64,000 bases of DNA from Asanoa siamensis. Lineage in GTDB: Bacteria > Actinomycetota > Actinomycetes > Mycobacteriales > Micromonosporaceae. Location: the NCBI RefSeq assembly GCF_016862555.1, contig NZ_BONE01000048.1, positions 1-64,000 of the forward strand, given 5' to 3'. A program made the translations under genes and the position numbers. Below the pieces are notes generated by a model that ran no database searches, was not told where the DNA came from, and saw only the letters and a list, made by a program, of their open reading frames with translations. Position 1 is the stretch's first letter. Each line of letters begins with the position of its first letter. Positions 58,945 to 64,000 of the stretch are shown piece by piece.

Positions 58945-60438
58945 ATGACTACAGCGGCCCAGGCCAGCCCCCGCACCTACCAGGTGCGCACATACGGCTG
59001 CCAGATGAACGTGCACGACTCCGAGCGGATCTCCGGGCTGCTCGAGGCGGCCGGCTATGTCCGGGCCGAGGCGGAAGACGCCGACGTGGTGGTCTTCAAC
59101 ACCTGTGCCGTCCGGGAAAATGCCGACAACCGGCTCTACGGCAACCTCGGCCACCTGCGGCCGGCCAAGACGCGGCGGCCCGACATGCAGATCGCCGTCG
59201 GCGGCTGCCTCGCCCAGAAGGACCGCGGCGAGATCGTCAAGAAGGCGCCCTGGGTCGACGTCGTGTTCGGCACGCACAACATCGGCTCGCTGCCGACGCT
59301 GCTGGAGCGGGCCCGGCACAACGCCGACGCCGAGGTCGAGATCCTCGAGTCGCTCGAGGTCTTCCCGTCGACGCTGCCGACCCGCCGCGAGTCCTCGTAC
59401 GCCGGTTGGGTCTCGATCTCCGTCGGCTGCAACAACACCTGCACCTTCTGCATCGTGCCGTCGCTGCGCGGCAAGGAGAAGGACCGCCGGCCGGGCGAGA
59501 TCCTGGCCGAGGTCGAGGCGCTGGTCGCCGAGGGTGTGCTCGAGGTGACGCTGCTGGGACAGAACGTCAACTCGTACGGCGTGGAGTTCGGTGACCGCCT
59601 CGCGTTCGGCAAGCTCCTCCGCGCGACGGGTGCCATCGAGGGCCTCGAGCGGGTCCGTTTCACCAGCCCGCACCCCAAGGACTTCACCGACGACGTGATC
59701 GCCGCGATGGCCGAGACGCCCAACGTCTGCCACTCGCTGCACATGCCGCTGCAGTCCGGTTCCGACGCGGTGCTGAAGGCGATGCGCCGTTCCTACCGGC
59801 AGGAGCGCTACCTCGGGATCATCGAGAAGGTACGCGCGGCGATGCCCGACGCGGCCATCACGACCGACATCATCGTGGGCTTCCCGGGCGAGACCGAGGA
59901 CGACTTCGAGCGCACCCTCGACGTGGTGCGCGCGGCCCGGTTCTCCAGCGCTTTTACTTTCCAGTACTCGCCGCGCCCCGGCACACCCGCCGCGACGATG
60001 GCCGACCAGGTGCCGAAGGCGGTCGTGCAGGACCGCTACGAACGGCTGATGGCGGTCGTCGAAGAGACCACCTGGTCGGAGAACAGGGCCCTGGTCGGCG
60101 CGACGGTCGAGGTGCTGGTCGCGGTCGGCGAGGGCCGCAAGGACGAGCGGACGGGCCGGATGTCGGGCCGGGCCCGCGACGGGCGCCTGGTGCACTTCGC
60201 GACGGGCGACCTGGCGGGCATCCGACCGGGCGACATCGTGGAGACGGTGGTCACCTACGCGGCGCCCCACCACCTCAACGCCGACGGCGCGCCGCTCTCG
60301 CACCGCCGCACCCGCGCGGGCGACGCCTTCGAAGCGGGCCGCACGGCCCGCACACCGGGCGTCAACCTGGGCATGCCCACCCTCGGCAAGCCACCGATCC
60401 AACTGGCCCCGGCGGCTTCCGCCTGCTCCGTGCAGTAG
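58945..60438 (+). CDS. miaB: tRNA methylthiotransferase MiaB
   Basis: MiaB adds a methylthio group to N6-isopentenyladenosine-37 of tRNAs. The 497-residue product has the N-terminal cluster cysteines ([34 protein letters not shown]), the radical-SAM CX3CX2C motif in [31 protein letters not shown] and [18 protein letters not shown], and a C-terminal TRAM domain. It belongs to the same family as RimO at 15.7 kb but has the MiaB-specific blocks. The ATG at 58945 is preceded by aggggtc and, 9 nt away, TACCCT. It may share transcripts with the upstream hypothetical gene. Confidence 0.95.
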   Translation: MTTAAQASPRTYQVRTYGCQMNVHDSERISGLLEAAGYVRAEAEDADVVVFNTCAVRENADNRLYGNLGHLRPAKTRRPDMQIAVGGCLAQKDRGEIVKKAPWVDVVFGTHNIGSLPTLLERARHNADAEVEILESLEVFPSTLPTRRESSYAGWVSISVGCNNTCTFCIVPSLRGKEKDRRPGEILAEVEALVAEGVLEVTLLGQNVNSYGVEFGDRLAFGKLLRATGAIEGLERVRFTSPHPKDFTDDVIAAMAETPNVCHSLHMPLQSGSDAVLKAMRRSYRQERYLGIIEKVRAAMPDAAITTDIIVGFPGETEDDFERTLDVVRAARFSSAFTFQYSPRPGTPAATMADQVPKAVVQDRYERLMAVVEETTWSENRALVGATVEVLVAVGEGRKDERTGRMSGRARDGRLVHFATGDLAGIRPGDIVETVVTYAAPHHLNADGAPLSHRRTRAGDAFEAGRTARTPGVNLGMPTLGKPPIQLAPAASACSVQ

Positions 60439-60444
60439 CTCCGG

Positions 60445-60478
60445 GGCGGCGGCGGGCCGTGGGTTACCCGCCGCCGCC
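60445..60478. terminator. 12-bp perfect hairpin, bidirectional terminator
   Basis: GGCGGCGGCGGG (60445-60456) and CCCGCCGCCGCC (60467-60478) form a perfect 12-bp stem with a 10-nt loop between the convergent miaB and cellulase genes. A T-run is missing, but the position and stem strength support termination for both. Confidence 0.7.
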
Positions 60479-60492
60479 GGTTCGGGGGTTGC

Positions 60493-62076
60493 TCAGCAGG
60501 CCGTGCCGTTGAGCGCGGTCGCGGCCGGTGTGGCCGCGGTGCCGTTCGCCGTGAAGCCGATCGTCACCGACGCGTCCGGGGCGAGGGCCGGTGACCAGGT
60601 CGGTGCCGCCGCGGTGATCGTCGTGCCGGACTGGGTGACGGTGGCGTTCCAACCGCTGCCGAGCGTGACGCCGGCCGGCCACGTCCAGGTCACCCGCCAC
60701 GGGTTCGCCGGCGCGGTGCCCTGGTTGGTCACCGTCACCTCGCCCTGGAAGCCGCCCTGCCAGGCGTTGGTCTGGCGGTAGGTGGCGTCGCAGTCACCCT
60801 GCGCCGGCGTCGTAGGCCCGCCGGTCGGACCGCCGGTCGGGCCGCCCGCGCCCACCGGAGCGATCAGATACGGGCTGATGATCGACTGTTTAGCCTGGTT
60901 GATCGTGGTCCAGTCGTCGTTGGCGATGCCGCCCGTGTCGCCCGAGTTGGGGTTCCACGACCAGTAGGTGAACGACATCCCGTTGACGCCACTGCCCAGA
61001 TAGGACATCAGGTTCGTCAGCCAGACCCGGTCCTTCGGGTCGGCCAGCGTCGTGCCGAACTCGCCGAGCATGATCGGCGCGCGGTTCTGCTTGAACAGGT
61101 ATCCCCAGTACTTGTCCCAGATCGCCGGCATGTTGGCCGGGTAGTCCGGCGCGTCGAACCAGTCCTGGTGGTAGACCGAGATCGCGTAGTCGTGCGGCGA
61201 GTAGACCAGCCGGTCGGCCACCGACAGCCGCACCGGGAACTCGCCGGCCCTGCTCAGGTTGCCGCCCCACCAGCCACAGTCCTCGTCGTTGCTGGTATCG
61301 CCGTCCCACACATTGGACAGTCCGCCGCTCGGGCAGCTCACGCCCTCGACGAAGATGAGCCAGTTCGGTTGTACGCCGAGAATCGCGTTGCCGGCCCGCT
61401 CGGCGGCCAGACGCCAGTCCCGCGCGGTGTCGCCGCAGCCCCAGCACGCGCCGGTCGCGGCCGGGTTCGTGCCCTCGGCGTGCGGCTCGTTGTGCAGGTC
61501 GGCGCCGATCACGGTGGTGTTGCCGGCGTAGCGCTGGGCCAGCATGCGCCAGTCGCTGATCCAGGTGCTCTCCGGCACGGCGGCCGTGTACCAGAGCGCC
61601 GTCTGCCCCGCGCTGGTCGGCCGGTGCCGGTCGAGGATCACCCGCATGCCTTTGCCGCCGGCGTACGCGATGACCTTGTCCAGGATCTGCAGTGGAGAGT
61701 TGCCGACCAGGTCGGGGTTGACGAAGTCGTTGATGCCGGTGGCGATCGCGCCGGGCTTCAGCGCGTCGTTGGAGAACGGGATGCGCAGCGTGTTGTAACC
61801 GAGGTTGGCCATGGTGTCGATCTGGTTGCGCCACGGGTTGCTCGACCACAGGCCGTGGAAGGTCCTGTTGTCGGTCTCCATGCCGAACCAGTTGATCCCG
61901 GTGAGCCGCACGGTCGCGCCGGTGCTGTCGACGATCTTGTTGCCGCTCGTGTGCAGGTAACCGGTGCCGGTGCCGGCGGCTCGGGCCGGCGCGCTCGACA
62001 GCGTGACGCCGCCGAGGACGGCCGCGGCCGTGATCAGAACCGCGACGAAGGCGGCGCGGACAGGATTGCGTTGCAT
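60493..62076 (-). CDS. Secreted GH5 cellulase with C-terminal CBM2
   Basis: The 527-residue protein has a signal peptide (basic MQRNPVR, hydrophobic AAFVAVLITAAAVLGGVTL, cleavage near ARAA). A GH5 endoglucanase domain follows (LTGINWFGMETDN, LHNEPH with the acid/base Glu, GEFGTT with the nucleophile Glu, and a DRHRPTSAGQTALWY segment). A Gly/Pro/Thr linker (PTGGPTGGPTTP) leads to a CBM2 cellulose-binding domain (NAWQGGFQGEVTVTNQGTAPANPWRVTWTWPAG). It would cut beta-1,4-glucan outside the cell. An imperfect CebR-type operator precedes the start codon. Confidence 0.94.
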   Translation of the reverse strand: MQRNPVRAAFVAVLITAAAVLGGVTLSSAPARAAGTGTGYLHTSGNKIVDSTGATVRLTGINWFGMETDNRTFHGLWSSNPWRNQIDTMANLGYNTLRIPFSNDALKPGAIATGINDFVNPDLVGNSPLQILDKVIAYAGGKGMRVILDRHRPTSAGQTALWYTAAVPESTWISDWRMLAQRYAGNTTVIGADLHNEPHAEGTNPAATGACWGCGDTARDWRLAAERAGNAILGVQPNWLIFVEGVSCPSGGLSNVWDGDTSNDEDCGWWGGNLSRAGEFPVRLSVADRLVYSPHDYAISVYHQDWFDAPDYPANMPAIWDKYWGYLFKQNRAPIMLGEFGTTLADPKDRVWLTNLMSYLGSGVNGMSFTYWSWNPNSGDTGGIANDDWTTINQAKQSIISPYLIAPVGAGGPTGGPTGGPTTPAQGDCDATYRQTNAWQGGFQGEVTVTNQGTAPANPWRVTWTWPAGVTLGSGWNATVTQSGTTITAAAPTWSPALAPDASVTIGFTANGTAATPAATALNGTAC

Positions 62077-62077
62077 G

Positions 62078-62091
62078 TGCCAGGGCTCCCA
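62078..62091 (-). promoter_or_regulatory. CebR-like operator at the cellulase start
   Basis: Read on the minus strand, TGGGAGCCCTGGCA (62078-62091) matches 11 of 14 positions of the CebR consensus TGGGAGCGCTCCCA and lies right before the start codon. Part of it also serves as ribosome site, so the match may be partly chance. Confidence 0.35.
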
Positions 62092-62191
62092 TTCACGGGG
62101 TACGGAGGTCCGCGCGATGCGCGCCGCGCGGTGCGTGCCCTGGCTCCGCGTCCATTCTGATCGCGGTCGATGCCGTGGGTCAAGGTGCCGA

Positions 62192-62203
62192 TAGGATCCG
62201 GGC
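62192..62203 (+). promoter_or_regulatory. -10-like hexamer for leaderless DUF4262 gene
   Basis: TAGGAT at 62192-62197 precedes the GTG at 62204 by 6 nt. No ribosome site is seen. Confidence 0.42.
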
Positions 62204-63064
62204 GTGCAAGATCAGGGCTGTTTCTGCGTGATCTGCGCCGGCGTGCGCCGGAGTCGGGACGCCGACACGATCGCCGCGGTCTCGAAGCACGGCTGGTGCG
62301 TGCTGCGGGTGCCGGGCACGGTCGAGTTCGCCTACACGATCGGCCTCTGGCACTCGTACCAGATGCCCGAGATGGTGATGTTCGGCCTGGCCGGCGACCA
62401 CATGCAACACTGGCTGAACGCGGCCGTCGACCGCCTGCGCGAGATCGGCTGGCCGGCTGCGTCGGTGCCGTTCACCGGTGTGATCGAGGGCCACGAGACG
62501 ATGCTGCGCCCGGTCGACGAGTCGTGGCGGGACGCGCTGTTCGGCACGGCCAACCGGTTCTACCGCGGCTGGTCGGTCCCGGTCTGGCAGCTGGTCTGGC
62601 CGGACGCGGCGGGCCGCTGGCCCTGGAACGACGAGGCGACGGTGAGCAGCCGCACCCGGCAGGCGTTCGGGTGGCTGCCGGTATCCGCGCACCCGCGGGG
62701 CAGCTGGCAGCTCGTCGGCACCTACGCAGGCTCTTTCCCCTTGCCCGCGGAGCCGGACAGCTGGTCGCTGACGACCCGCGCGCTGCTGGCCGGCGAGACC
62801 ACGCCGACGCTGGTGGCGTTCGACGAGGGCGCGTTCGACGTGCTCGACGCCCGCGGGTACGAGGCTGACGACCTGTGCCTCGGCTACCTGGGCCACGCGG
62901 TGGAACGGCACCCGTCGTTGAGCGCGCTGGCGGACCTACCGGCGGGCGAGGTGGCGACGCTGACAGCGGACGGCGCCTGGCAACGGGCTCCGCTGTCGAC
63001 ACCGCAACGCACGGCGAGCACGGCAGCCTGGCAACACGGCCAACCGACACGGGTCACGGACTGA
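62204..63064 (+). CDS. DUF4262 protein
   Basis: The 286-residue product matches the DUF4262 family by its N-terminal VSKHGWCVLRVPG...FAYTIGLWHSYQMPEMVMFGL block, found in many bacteria with unknown function. N-terminal cysteines (GCFCVICAG) could bind metal. The C-terminal half has WRDALFGTANRFYRGWSVPVWQLVWPD and DLCLGYLGHAVERHPSLSALADLPAGE. Its stop and the following ATG overlap (TGATG), so it is coupled to the kinase-like gene downstream. Confidence 0.7.
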   Translation: MQDQGCFCVICAGVRRSRDADTIAAVSKHGWCVLRVPGTVEFAYTIGLWHSYQMPEMVMFGLAGDHMQHWLNAAVDRLREIGWPAASVPFTGVIEGHETMLRPVDESWRDALFGTANRFYRGWSVPVWQLVWPDAAGRWPWNDEATVSSRTRQAFGWLPVSAHPRGSWQLVGTYAGSFPLPAEPDSWSLTTRALLAGETTPTLVAFDEGAFDVLDARGYEADDLCLGYLGHAVERHPSLSALADLPAGEVATLTADGAWQRAPLSTPQRTASTAAWQHGQPTRVTD

Positions 63065-64000
63065 TGCACCGCCGGTCCCGTTTCGCCAGGGCCGCACGCC
63101 TCCTGTCGGCGCTGAGCGACACGGACCTGACAGCCTTGATCGACAACGGAACCCCAGGCCCCATCGGCGTAGGCGGCGCCTCCTCGGTCTTCTCGATAGC
63201 CGGCATACGTGTCTTCGCGAAGCGCATCCCCCTCACGAACCGAGAGCTGAACCGTCCACACTCGACGGCAAACCTGTTCGACCTCCCGATCCACTGCCAG
63301 TACGGGGTCGGCGGCCCAAGCTTCAACGCCTGGCGAGAACTGGCCGCCAACCAGCTCATCACCACGGCCCTGACCGCCCCCGAAGCCCGCGCAACGCCAC
63401 GCCTCTCCACAAGCACCACAAGGTCCGCCGGAGATCTCGCTCGCAGCGCCCCCGCGATCTCACCCGCAACGGACGCCGCGGAAGCGCCTGCGGCTCCGTT
63501 CGATGCCGCCGTCGGCTCGTCGCCGGCCGGCCTTAGGGATGACGCGGCCGGGTTTCCCCTGCTCTATCACTGGCGCGTCCTACCTGGCCGACCACCAACC
63601 GCCGACGAGCACGCGGACGTCGACGCCGTCGTGGCGTTGATGGGTGGGTCGCCCGCCGTCCGCGACCGCCTCGCCGCCCTGGCCGACGCGTCGTCGAGCC
63701 TCGTGCTGTTTCTCGAGCACGTGCCCTACCGCCTGCACGACTCGCTGAGCGACGACCCGCTGGACCGCGCGGAGACAGTGGAGCGGCAACTGTCCGCAAT
63801 GGTGGGTCTCCTGCGTGACCTCCACCTCCTTCACCTGGACCCGCACATGGGCAACCTGCTCGCCGACGGCGAGCGGATCTATCTGGCCGACTTCGGTCTG
63901 GCGACATCCGCCCGCTTCGACCTGTCCGCGGCCGAGCGCAGGTTCGCGGAGCGCAATGCCACCCACGACGCCGGCTACGCCTCGATGACGTTGACCGACT
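63064..64000 (+). CDS. Protein-kinase-like protein (partial, C-terminus off window)
   Basis: The frame stays open from ATG 63064 to the window edge (at least 312 residues). It has an N-terminal lobe with GVGGASSVFSIAGIRVFAKRIPL, a catalytic loop HLDPHMGNLL (His257, Asp259) and the metal motif DFGLA, which places it among protein-kinase-like enzymes. Residues ~115-165 carry an Ala/Ser/Thr-rich insert (STTRSAGDLARSAPAISPATDAAEA) that breaks the N-lobe before LLYHWRVLPG. This may be a lineage-specific insertion. The gene is coupled to DUF4262 by a TGATG overlap. Confidence 0.65.
   Translation, partial: MHRRSRFARAARLLSALSDTDLTALIDNGTPGPIGVGGASSVFSIAGIRVFAKRIPLTNRELNRPHSTANLFDLPIHCQYGVGGPSFNAWRELAANQLITTALTAPEARATPRLSTSTTRSAGDLARSAPAISPATDAAEAPAAPFDAAVGSSPAGLRDDAAGFPLLYHWRVLPGRPPTADEHADVDAVVALMGGSPAVRDRLAALADASSSLVLFLEHVPYRLHDSLSDDPLDRAETVERQLSAMVGLLRDLHLLHLDPHMGNLLADGERIYLADFGLATSARFDLSAAERRFAERNATHDAGYASMTLTD

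Overview
The window is a high-GC actinobacterial chromosome segment. Gene content and protein similarity from memory point to the family Micromonosporaceae (Actinoplanes/Micromonospora relatives). Evidence is the very strong G/C third-position bias, frequent GTG starts, an F420-type oxidoreductase, flavin-dependent ThyX, and a conserved gene order (thyX-dapA-rnj, ftsK, rimO-pgsA-cinA-clgR-pspA-pspM, DUF3046-recA-recX, miaB). That order matches the Mycobacterium tuberculosis Rv2754c to Rv2733c neighbourhood. No rRNA, tRNA, CRISPR array or complete transposon was seen.

Layout. 1-5.7 kb: a partial ribbon-helix-helix (HicB-like) gene, then thyX, dapA and rnj, then two overlapping aminoglycoside-phosphotransferase-fold genes. 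5.7-11.8 kb: a lone phage-type lysin, an acetyltransferase, a glutamate decarboxylase, a class-II amidotransferase, a DUF2784 membrane protein and two YbjN-domain genes. 11.9-21.1 kb: the conserved core (ftsK, rimO, pgsA, cinA and the ClgR-PspA-PspM envelope-stress unit). 21.2-46.5 kb: a long lineage-specific insertion between pspM and DUF3046-recA. It holds DNA-repair genes (Nei2-type glycosylase, UdgX, Lhr), a small decayed pocket (frameshifted hpt-like gene and a truncated DUF5984 gene), a MocR regulator divergent from a PNPOx-GNAT fusion, a hydrolase/HAD pair, a MatB-like deacetylase-glycosyltransferase, a DUF4062-STAND ATPase, an MFS exporter and a GntR-ABC operon. 46.6-54 kb: DUF3046, recA, a repeat-expanded recX, a kilobase-long minisatellite, a GNAT-TetR pair facing a small gene, and rny. 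54-64 kb: an isochorismatase, a gluABCD-type amino-acid ABC importer, miaB, a secreted GH5-CBM2 cellulase, a DUF4262 protein and the start of a protein-kinase-like gene.

The most distinctive signals are: (1) a 62-83-bp minisatellite filling the ~1 kb after recX, with related in-frame repeats inside recX; (2) matching LexA-independent DNA-damage-type promoter motifs in front of recA and lhr; (3) a dispersed intergenic repeat in three copies; (4) an 18-bp perfect hairpin between gluB and gluC; (5) paired TGACGTCA palindromes at the start of the HicB-like gene; (6) many genes with a -10-like hexamer 6-7 nt before the start codon, implying leaderless mRNAs. No clearly unprecedented multi-gene system was found. 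The STAND ATPase, the recX minisatellite and the orphan lysin are the best candidates for new biology.
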